18,662 nucleotides of DNA from JBBSQE01 sp038258095 (lineage in GTDB: Bacteria; Actinomycetota; Thermoleophilia; Solirubrobacterales; 70-9): assembly GCA_038258095.1 (NCBI GenBank), contig JBBSQE010000032.1:1-18662 (forward strand). The letters run 5' to 3'. Positions 12,589-18,662 of this stretch are shown in pieces. Each line of letters opens with the position of its first letter. Within the stretch, counting starts at the first letter, position 1. A program made the translations under genes and the position numbers. A model generated the notes under the pieces. That model saw nothing but the letters and a program-made list of their open reading frames with translations, was not told where the DNA came from and did no database searches.

Positions 12589-13785
12589 TCAACCCAGCCG
12601 CTCTCCCTCGCCGGGCGGGCGGGGCTGGGCGACGCGGCCGACGCTGATCGTCGCCTCGATCAGCGGGACGCCGGGGCGGTAGATCAGGTCCGCGTGGCTT
12701 TGGGCGCCGAGGATCACCGCGTCGGCGCGGGCGCCGGGCCCGAGGTGGCCGATGTCCTCCCGGCGCAGCGCCCTCGCTCCGCCGAGCGTTGCCGCCAGCA
12801 GTGCCTCGTCGGCGGTCATCCCCATGTCGCGGACGGCCAGGGCGATGCAGAAGCTCATCGCGGTGGTGTTGCTGGAACCCGGATTCGTGTTGGTCGCGAT
12901 CGCCACCGCCACGCCGGCGTCGATCGCCCGGCGCGCGTCCGGGTAGGGCTGGCGGGTCGAGAAGTCGGTCGCGGGGAGAAAGGTCGCCACCGTGTCGCCG
13001 CCGGCGAGCGCCGCGATGTCGGCGTCCTCGAGGTAGGTGCAGTGGTCGACCGATGCGGCCCCCATCTCGACCGCGAGGCGCACCCCCGGTCCGGGCCCGA
13101 GCTGGTTCCCGTGGACGCGGAGGCCGAGGCCGGCTGCGCGGCCCGCTTCGAGGACGACCCGGGACTGCTCCTCGTCGAATGCGCCCTCCTCGCAGAAGAC
13201 GTCGATCCAGCGCGAGTGCGGAGCGCAGGCCGTGAGCATCTCGCCGCAGACGAGATCGACGTAGGCGTCGGCCCGGCCCTCGAACTCCGCGGGGACGACG
13301 TGGGCACCGAGGAACGTCACGTCGTCGGTGAACCTGCGGCCGACCTCACAGGATCGCCGCTCGGCGTCGACATCGAGGCCGTACCCCGACTTGATCTCAA
13401 CGTGGGTGATCCCCGCACGGAGGCCCTCGTCCCGCCGCAGCCTCGTCAGTCGCTCGAGGTCTGACGCCGAGGCGGCGCGGGTCGCGTCGGTCGTGACGCG
13501 GATCCCGCCGGCGGCGTAGGGCTCGCCCGCCATCCGCGCCGCGAACTCTTCGGCGCGGTCACCGGCGAAGACGAGGTGGGTGTGGCTGTCGACGAAACCC
13601 GGGATGACGCAGCGGCCGCCGGCGTCGATCCGCTCGTCGGCTGCCACACCCGCGCGCTCTACTGATGACACGCGCCCGTCCTCGATCACCAGGGCCACGT
13701 CGCGGACGAGTCCAAGCGGTCCTTCGCCGATCTCCGGGCGGTTGGTGGCCAGCAGTCCGACGTTGTCGATGACGAGCGCGGTCAC
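12589..13785 (-). CDS. hutI: imidazolonepropionase
   Basis: Third step of histidine degradation: hydrolysis of 4-imidazolone-5-propionate to N-formimino-L-glutamate in the cytoplasm. The amidohydrolase-fold protein (398 aa, normal length) shows the metal pair FVDSHTH (H68, H70), the family-specific ITHVEIKSGYGLD, DVFCEEGAF, RVHGNQLG, SVDHCTYL, and the metal-binding Asp region ATNTNPGSSNT. The start is GTG 13783-13785, which overlaps the hutF stop as GTGA, so translation is coupled. It is the last gene of the operon, followed by a hairpin at 12562-12583. Its C-terminus (VGRVAQPRPPGEGERLG) has a short disordered tail. Confidence 0.95.
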   Translation of the reverse strand: MTALVIDNVGLLATNRPEIGEGPLGLVRDVALVIEDGRVSSVERAGVAADERIDAGGRCVIPGFVDSHTHLVFAGDRAEEFAARMAGEPYAAGGIRVTTDATRAASASDLERLTRLRRDEGLRAGITHVEIKSGYGLDVDAERRSCEVGRRFTDDVTFLGAHVVPAEFEGRADAYVDLVCGEMLTACAPHSRWIDVFCEEGAFDEEQSRVVLEAGRAAGLGLRVHGNQLGPGPGVRLAVEMGAASVDHCTYLEDADIAALAGGDTVATFLPATDFSTRQPYPDARRAIDAGVAVAIATNTNPGSSNTTAMSFCIALAVRDMGMTADEALLAATLGGARALRREDIGHLGPGARADAVILGAQSHADLIYRPGVPLIEATISVGRVAQPRPPGEGERLG

Positions 13786-15101
13786 GAGGTCAGTGCCCCG
13801 ATCGACTCGGCCAGCTCGCGCGCAACGTCGATAGTGGTGTGCTGGCCGTCGCTCACGATGACCTTCCCGCCGACGATCACCTTACGAACGTTCGTTGGTG
13901 AAGCGGCGAAGAGGACGGATGCGAGCGCATGGTCGGGGGTGGTCCCCGCCAGCGCCACACCGTCCAGACCGATCGTGACCAGGTCCGCCGGAGCGCCCGC
14001 CTCCAGCCGCCCGCCCTCCGGCCAGCCCAGGGCCGCATGGCCACCGCTGGTCGCGGCGGCCATCAACTCGGCCGCCGAGTGCTGGCCGCGGATCCCGCTC
14101 GCCAGCCGTTCGTCGAGCTCGATCGCCCGCGCCTCCTCCAACGGGTCGATCAGGGAGTTCGAGTCGCTACCGGTGCAGAGGCGGGCTCCCGCGTCGGCGA
14201 GCAGGCGCGCGAGGCCGACACCGTCCGCGAGGTCCCGTTCGGTGGTCGGGCACAGGCAGACCGACCCCTCCCCCAGGAGCTCGAAGTCCGAGTCGGAGAT
14301 GTGGGTCGCGTGTACGGCGGTGAAACCTTCGCGGACTGCTCCGGCCTCCGCCAGCACGGCCGACGGTGTCGCTCCGTGGGCTGCGAGACAGGCCTCGTTC
14401 TCGGCCGGCTGCTCGGAGATGTGGGCATGGAGCGGCCGGGCCGGATCCCAGGCGGCGACGGTGGCGGCCGACTTTGGATCGACGGCCCGCACGCTGTGGA
14501 TCGCCGCGCCGATCCGGGTACTCGGCCCATCTTCCAGCGCGCTGACGCGCTCGGCCCAAGCCTCCGCATCCGTGTCGCAGAACCGCCGCTGTCCCGGCTC
14601 GGGCTCGGCGCCGATCCCGCCGTGGAGGTAGCAGGCGTCGATCAGCGTCAGCCGGATCCCGACCTGCCGAGCGGCCTCGATCACCGCAAGGCCCATCGCG
14701 TTCGGGTCCTCGTAGGGCGAGCCGCCGGACCGATGGTGCACGTAGTGGAACTCGCCGGCGACCGTGATCCCGGCCAGCGCCATCTCCGCGAATGTCGCCC
14801 GGGCGAGGGCCAGATAATTGTCGGGGTCGAGGGGCTCGGCGACCAGATACATCTCCTCCCGCCAAGTCCAGAAGTCACCGCGCCCGGAATGCGTCCGCCC
14901 GCGCATCGCCCGTTGGAAGGCGTGGGAGTGGGCGTTGGCGAGGCCGGGGAGCGTCAGGCCCGCGAGCACCTCGGCCCCGGCCGGCGCCGCGTCAACCCCG
15001 GCCTCCACCGACGCGATCGTCTCCCCCTCCACCCCGATGACCACACCCTTCTCGGCGGCCTCACCTCCGAGCCAGGCGAGCTCGCACCAGTAGGCGCTCA
15101 C
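13782..15101 (-). CDS. hutF: formimidoylglutamate deiminase
   Basis: Converts N-formimino-L-glutamate to N-formyl-L-glutamate and ammonia, the branch of the hut pathway that then needs an N-formylglutamate deformylase. HutF hallmarks are LANAHSHAFQRAMRGRTH (metal His H58 and H60), GEFHYVHH, the central HAHISEQPAENEAC, AVHATHISDSD and CTGSDSNSLIDP with the metal Asp. I start at GTG 15101, preceded by GAGG about 6 bases upstream, giving 439 residues and the family-like opening SAYWCELAWLGG. The frame stays open to an ATG at 15152 inside def, which is less likely. The gap to def is 22 bases and it overlaps hutI by 4. Confidence 0.95.
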   Translation of the reverse strand: MSAYWCELAWLGGEAAEKGVVIGVEGETIASVEAGVDAAPAGAEVLAGLTLPGLANAHSHAFQRAMRGRTHSGRGDFWTWREEMYLVAEPLDPDNYLALARATFAEMALAGITVAGEFHYVHHRSGGSPYEDPNAMGLAVIEAARQVGIRLTLIDACYLHGGIGAEPEPGQRRFCDTDAEAWAERVSALEDGPSTRIGAAIHSVRAVDPKSAATVAAWDPARPLHAHISEQPAENEACLAAHGATPSAVLAEAGAVREGFTAVHATHISDSDFELLGEGSVCLCPTTERDLADGVGLARLLADAGARLCTGSDSNSLIDPLEEARAIELDERLASGIRGQHSAAELMAAATSGGHAALGWPEGGRLEAGAPADLVTIGLDGVALAGTTPDHALASVLFAASPTNVRKVIVGGKVIVSDGQHTTIDVARELAESIGALTS

Positions 15102-15123
15102 GACCGACCTCGGGCGACCGGTC

Positions 15124-15699
15124 TCACGAGCCGACCCGCGCCACGATTTCACGCGCCCGCTGGGTGAAGGCGTCGCGCCCGTTGCGCTCGAACTCGTCCC
15201 AGGTGCTGAAGGTCTTCGGATCGGCCCGGTCGACGAACAGGATCCCGTCGAGGTGGTCGACCTCGTGCTGGAACGTGCCGGCGGTCAGCCCCCGCCTCAC
15301 CTCGGTGTGCTCGGCGCCGTCGCGGTCGAGGTAGGTGACCTCCACGCTCAGGCTCCGCCGCAGCTCACCACGCAGGTTCGGGATGGAGAGGCAGCCCTCG
15401 TTCAGCCGCACCGTTTCCTCATCGATCGGCTCGACGACGGGGTTGACGATGACCGTCAATGGAATCGCCGGCTTGTACGGGTAGCGGGGGTTGCCGGGCT
15501 CAACCTCGACGATCGCGACCCGGACCGTCTCCCCGACCTGGTTCGCCGCGAGCCCGGCGCCGTCGGCGGCGCGCTTCGTCTCGATCATGTCGTCGATGAG
15601 CTGCTGGATCTCGGGCGAGGCGAGCTCCTCGGCTGTCAGCTCAGCTGCACGCTCCCTGAGAACGGGATCGCCGATCTCGGTGATCGGCAGGACGGTCAA
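15124..15699 (-). CDS. peptide deformylase-family metallohydrolase embedded in the hut operon
   Basis: All three Def motifs are intact: GAGLAANQ (residues 47-54), EGCLS with the metal Cys C103, and HEVDH (145-149) with both metal His and the catalytic Glu. By family it removes formyl groups from N-formyl amino-terminal residues. The protein has an insertion-like NPRYPYKPAIPLTV (70-83) and a long C-terminal tail DPKTFSTWDEFERNGRDAF, which ordinary short Def enzymes lack. Just before the HEVDH motif it reads GLTAGTFQ, whereas E. coli Def has GLLAICIQ in this substrate-pocket helix. The start is TTG 15697-15699, overlapping the hutU stop (TTGA), with AGGAGG 4 bases upstream inside the hutU end. 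It is therefore co-translated with histidine-degradation genes, and no hutG is seen. It may act on N-formylglutamate or be a housekeeping Def carried in the operon. Confidence 0.88.
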   Translation of the reverse strand: MTVLPITEIGDPVLRERAAELTAEELASPEIQQLIDDMIETKRAADGAGLAANQVGETVRVAIVEVEPGNPRYPYKPAIPLTVIVNPVVEPIDEETVRLNEGCLSIPNLRGELRRSLSVEVTYLDRDGAEHTEVRRGLTAGTFQHEVDHLDGILFVDRADPKTFSTWDEFERNGRDAFTQRAREIVARVGS

Positions 15700-17372
15700 G
15701 CTTCCTCCTCCTCGCCGCCCTCGGTCATCGGGATCCGCACACCGCGCTCCGAGGCGACATCAGCCGCACGCTCGTAGCCGGCGTCGACATGCCGGATCAC
15801 GCCCATGCCCGGATCGGCGGTCAGAACCCGCTGGAGCTTCTCGGCCGCTAGATCGGTGCCGTCGGCGACGCAGACCATCCCAGCGTGGATCGAGCGGCCG
15901 ATCCCGACCCCTCCGCCGTGGTGGATGCTCACCCACGAGGCACCCGAGGAGGTGTTGACGAGGGCGTTCAGGAGCGGCCAGTCGGCGATTGCGTCGGAGC
16001 CATCGGCCATCGCCTCCGTCTCCCTATAGGGGGAGGCGACGGAGCCCGAGTCGAGGTGGTCGCGTCCGATCACGATAGGCGCGGATATCTCGCCGCTGCG
16101 AACCATCTCGTTGAAGCGCAGGCCGAGCCGGGCGCGCTCCCCGTACCCCGCCCAACAGATTCGCGCAGGCAGCCCCTGGAAGGCGATGCGTTCACCGGCC
16201 AGCCGCATCCAGCGCTCCAGTGCCGGGTCATCGGGGATCTCCTCCAGCACGGCGCGGTCCGTCGCCTCGATGTCGGCGGGGTCACCGGAAAGCGCCACCC
16301 ACCGGAACGGGCCCTTGCCCTCGCAGAAGAGCGGCCGGACGTAGGCGGGGACGAAACCCGGGTAGTCGAAGGCCCGCTCGAAGCCGCCAAGCTGCGCCTC
16401 CGTCCGCAGGCTGTTCCCGTAGTCGAAGACCTCGGCGCCGTCGTCGAGGAAGCCGACCATCGCCGCGCACTGGGCCGCACAGGCGGAGCGGGCGCGCTTG
16501 ACGTACTCGTCGGGGTCGGCCTCGCGCAGCTCGAGCGCCTCGTCGTAGGTCAGCAGGTTGGGCACGTAGCCGGCCAGGGGGTCGTGGGCGCTGGTCTGGT
16601 CGGTGACGATGTCGGCCCCGAAGCCGCGCTCGCGAAGGACTGGGAAGACATCGGCGGCGTTGGCGCAGAGTCCGACGCTGAGGGCGCGCTTCTCGGCCTT
16701 CGCAGCCTCGCAGCGAGCGACCGCGTCGTCGAGATCGTCGGCCTGATCGTCGAGGTAGCGGGTCTCGAGGCGGCGGTCGATCGAATGCTGGCTGACCTCG
16801 ACGCAGAGCGCGACGCCGTCGTTCATCGTCACGGCCAGCGGCTGGGCGCCGCCCATGCCGCCGAGCCCGCCGGTCAGGGTGATCGTTCCGGCGAGGCTCC
16901 CGCCGAAGCGGCGGCGGGCGATCTCCGCGAAGCACTCGTAGGTGCCCTGAACGATCCCCTGGCTGCCGATGTAGATCCAGGAGCCGGCTGTCCTCTGCCC
17001 GTACATCGTCAGGCCCTCGGCCTCGAGCCGGCGGAACTCGTCCCAGTTGGCCCACTCGGGGACGAGGTTCGAGTTGGCGATCAGGACCCGCGGAGCCCAC
17101 TCGTTCGTGCGCATCACGCCGACCGGCTTGCCCGACTGAACGAGCAGGGTCTCATCGTCGGCGAGCGTCTCGAGGCTGCGGACGATCGCGTCGAAGGCAT
17201 CCCAGGAGCGGGCCGCACGACCGGTGCCGCCGTAGACGACGAGGTTGTCGGGGTCCTCCGCCACCTCGGGGTCGAGGTTGTTCATCAGCATCCGCTTCAC
17301 GGCCTCCTGCTGCCAGCCGCGGCAGGTCAGCTCGGTCCCGCGCGGCGCGTGCACCGGCCGGGGCCCGCTCAT
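15696..17372 (-). CDS. hutU: urocanate hydratase (urocanase)
   Basis: Second step of histidine degradation: adds water to urocanate to give 4-imidazolone-5-propionate, using tightly bound NAD+ as electrophile. The ATG at 17372 (GAAGGG 5 bases upstream) gives 558 residues, the normal length. The NAD-binding stretch TLTGGLGGMGGAQPLA, the active-site Cys in ARICWAGYGERARLG (C406), and the C-terminal VIGRDHLDSGSVASPYRETEAM and VSIHHGGGVGIGRSIHAGM blocks are highly characteristic. The frame remains open upstream to 17759 but that text overlaps hutH and is not protein-like. The C-terminus ends EGGEEEEA, and those Glu codons form the Shine-Dalgarno of the next gene. A 64-base spacer separates it from hutH. 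Confidence 0.97.
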   Translation of the reverse strand: MSGPRPVHAPRGTELTCRGWQQEAVKRMLMNNLDPEVAEDPDNLVVYGGTGRAARSWDAFDAIVRSLETLADDETLLVQSGKPVGVMRTNEWAPRVLIANSNLVPEWANWDEFRRLEAEGLTMYGQRTAGSWIYIGSQGIVQGTYECFAEIARRRFGGSLAGTITLTGGLGGMGGAQPLAVTMNDGVALCVEVSQHSIDRRLETRYLDDQADDLDDAVARCEAAKAEKRALSVGLCANAADVFPVLRERGFGADIVTDQTSAHDPLAGYVPNLLTYDEALELREADPDEYVKRARSACAAQCAAMVGFLDDGAEVFDYGNSLRTEAQLGGFERAFDYPGFVPAYVRPLFCEGKGPFRWVALSGDPADIEATDRAVLEEIPDDPALERWMRLAGERIAFQGLPARICWAGYGERARLGLRFNEMVRSGEISAPIVIGRDHLDSGSVASPYRETEAMADGSDAIADWPLLNALVNTSSGASWVSIHHGGGVGIGRSIHAGMVCVADGTDLAAEKLQRVLTADPGMGVIRHVDAGYERAADVASERGVRIPMTEGGEEEEA

Positions 17373-17436
17373 ACACAACCCTTCGCGTTTTGCTCGCTCT
17401 CGCAGAGCCAGAGATGGACGTTCGCTCGCTGCACGC
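17373..17436 (-). other. hutH-hutU intercistronic spacer with small hairpin
   Basis: This is the only sizeable gap in the visible operon. It contains GCTCT/AGAGC arms (17396-17400 and 17404-17408) and repeated gagcga-type words, then the hutU ribosome site. A processing or partial-termination role is possible but unproven. Confidence 0.35.
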
Positions 17437-18660
17437 TCACCGGAGCTCACCAACTTCGGCTTCGACAGCGCGGACGATCTCACCGGAGACCACGCAGGCT
17501 TCGGCAGCCGCCAACTCCGGCGAGAGCCACCGGTCGGCGCCGGGCCCCGCCACCGTTTCGCGAAGGACGCCGATGGCGGCCGCCGTTCCTGGGCCAGGTT
17601 CGAGCGGCGCCCGCAGGTCGGTGGCGCGGGCGGCACACGACAGCTCGACCGCCACGATGCGCCCGAGGTTCGCCACCGCCGTGCGCAGCTTTCGGGCTGC
17701 CCCCCATGCCATCGAAACGTGATCCTCCTGCATGGCGCTGGTCGGCAGGGAGTCGACACCGGCCGGGGCGGCGAGACGGCGGTTCTCGGCGACCATCGCG
17801 GCCTGGGTGTACTGGGCGATCATCATCCCCGAATCTACGCCTGGATCGTCGGCGAGGAAGGGCGGCAGACCCTGCGAGCGAGTCGTGTCGAGCAGACGGT
17901 CGGTTCGACGCTCGGCGATCGCGCCGGCGTCGGCGATCGCGATCGCGAGGAAATCGCACGCGTGGCCCAGCGGAGCGCCGTGAAAGTTGCCGCAGGACTC
18001 GACGCGGCCGTCCGGCAGGATCATCGGGTTGTCGATCGCCGAGTCGAGCTCATTTGCGGCCACCGCCTCGCAGTGCGCGACGGTGTCGCGCGCGGCGCCC
18101 AGCACCTGCGGAGCGCAACGCAGCGAGTAGGGGTCCTGAACCCGCGGGTCGCCGATGCGGTGGCTCGCGACGATCGCCGACCCGGCGAGGATGCGGCGCA
18201 GATTCGCGGCACTGTCGGCCTGTCCAGGCTGGGGGCGCAGCGCGACGAGATCCTCCGCGAACGCCCGGTCGGTCCCGAGCAGGGCCTCGACGGACATCGC
18301 AGCCGCGATGTCGGCGGCCCGGAGCAGGTCCCGCAGATCGGCGAGAGCCATCACCAGCATCCCGAGAATGCCGTCGGTCCCGTTGACGAGCGCGAGCCCC
18401 TCCTTCGCCCGAAGGGTCAGCGGCTCGATCCCCGCATCGGCCATGGCGAGGGCCGAAGGCCGGCGCTCTCCGGCGGTGTCCTCGACCTGTCCCTCCCCGA
18501 GCAGAGCCAGGGCACAGTGGGCGAGCGGAGCGAGGTCCCCGCTCGCGCCGAGCGACCCGTGCTCGGGGACGAGCGGCGTGATGCCGGCGTTCAGCAGTGC
18601 CACGATCGTCTCGGCGACAACCGGGCGCGCGCCGGAATAGCCCTTCGCCAGGGTCCGGGC
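17437..18660 (-). CDS. hutH: histidine ammonia-lyase, C-terminal ~407 residues (5' end outside window)
   Basis: First step of histidine degradation: deaminates L-histidine to trans-urocanate and ammonia. The frame is open to the right edge; the first readable residues are ARTLAKGYSGARPVVAETI, matching the HutH region just before the active site. The Ala-Ser-Gly triplet that cyclises into the MIO electrophile is present in GSLGASGDLAPLAH. Further family features are LALVNGTDGILGM, QDPYSLRCAPQVLGA, and a DSLPTSAMQEDHVSMA stretch. About 100 N-terminal residues are missing because of the window edge, not a lesion. The stop is at 17437-17439. It is the first visible gene of the operon; the promoter and any regulator lie upstream, outside the window. 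Confidence 0.97.
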   Translation of the reverse strand, partial: ARTLAKGYSGARPVVAETIVALLNAGITPLVPEHGSLGASGDLAPLAHCALALLGEGQVEDTAGERRPSALAMADAGIEPLTLRAKEGLALVNGTDGILGMLVMALADLRDLLRAADIAAAMSVEALLGTDRAFAEDLVALRPQPGQADSAANLRRILAGSAIVASHRIGDPRVQDPYSLRCAPQVLGAARDTVAHCEAVAANELDSAIDNPMILPDGRVESCGNFHGAPLGHACDFLAIAIADAGAIAERRTDRLLDTTRSQGLPPFLADDPGVDSGMMIAQYTQAAMVAENRRLAAPAGVDSLPTSAMQEDHVSMAWGAARKLRTAVANLGRIVAVELSCAARATDLRAPLEPGPGTAAAIGVLRETVAGPGADRWLSPELAAAEACVVSGEIVRAVEAEVGELR

Positions 18661-18662
18661 CC

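Noticed and set aside
13929..15167. 412-codon plus-strand open frame opposite hutF
   Set aside because: It is antisense to a well-defined HutF, and its composition is typical of the mirror frame in high-GC DNA.
15124..15699. Calling the embedded deformylase HutG
   Set aside because: Its three motifs are those of the Def family; HutG belongs to an unrelated family, so only functional replacement can be proposed.
17373..17759. N-terminal extension of the hutU frame
   Set aside because: It overlaps the hutH coding region and is Arg/Ser/Pro-rich; urocanase similarity starts after ATG 17372.
15885..18386. 833-codon plus-strand open frame opposite hutU and hutH
   Set aside because: It is a shadow of strongly conserved minus-strand enzymes and contains no domain motifs.

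Overview
The window is a strongly GC-rich bacterial chromosome segment with short intergenic gaps and frequent GTG/TTG starts. It carries a wax-ester-synthase/DGAT homologue, a secreted S53 peptidase, several start codons preceded closely by a TAnnnT-like hexamer, and a histidine-degradation operon of the HutF type. Together these suggest a high-GC actinobacterium, plausibly of the Thermoleophilia/Solirubrobacterales type. That placement is an inference from style and gene content, not from a marker gene.

Layout. (1) 1-2.8 kb: the 3' end of an exported SGNH lipase/esterase; two small unrecognised genes, divergent and separated by a 360-base gap holding a perfect 10-bp-arm hairpin; and a predicted secreted protein made of two copies of an unfamiliar ~80-residue domain. 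(2) 2.8-8.9 kb, all on +: a polA-type 5'-3' exonuclease, a large exported alpha/beta hydrolase with a complete Ser-Asp-His triad, a WS/DGAT acyltransferase with a repeat-rich linker, and a metallo-beta-lactamase-fold hydrolase. (3) 8.9-12.5 kb: a secreted sedolisin (S53) facing clpP, then an AHSA1/SRPBCC-arsR pair divergent from clpP. Between the last two lies a well-formed promoter bracketed by two identical GCAACC-N4-GGTTGC palindromes. (4) 12.6-18.66 kb, all on -: hutH (cut by the window edge), hutU, a peptide-deformylase homologue, hutF and hutI, tightly packed with two 4-base overlaps.

How the genes work together. HutH makes urocanate from histidine, HutU makes imidazolonepropionate, HutI makes N-formimino-glutamate and HutF makes N-formyl-glutamate. 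The usual last enzyme, HutG (N-formylglutamate deformylase), is not in the window. A deformylase of the Def family sits in the middle of the operon, translationally coupled to hutU. The most interesting hypothesis here is that this Def-like enzyme finishes the pathway in place of HutG. The +-strand block in region 2 looks like loosely grouped single genes, several with leaderless-type promoters, and with a lipid/ester hydrolysis and acyl-transfer flavour. No rRNA, tRNA, CRISPR, phage or IS element was recognised.
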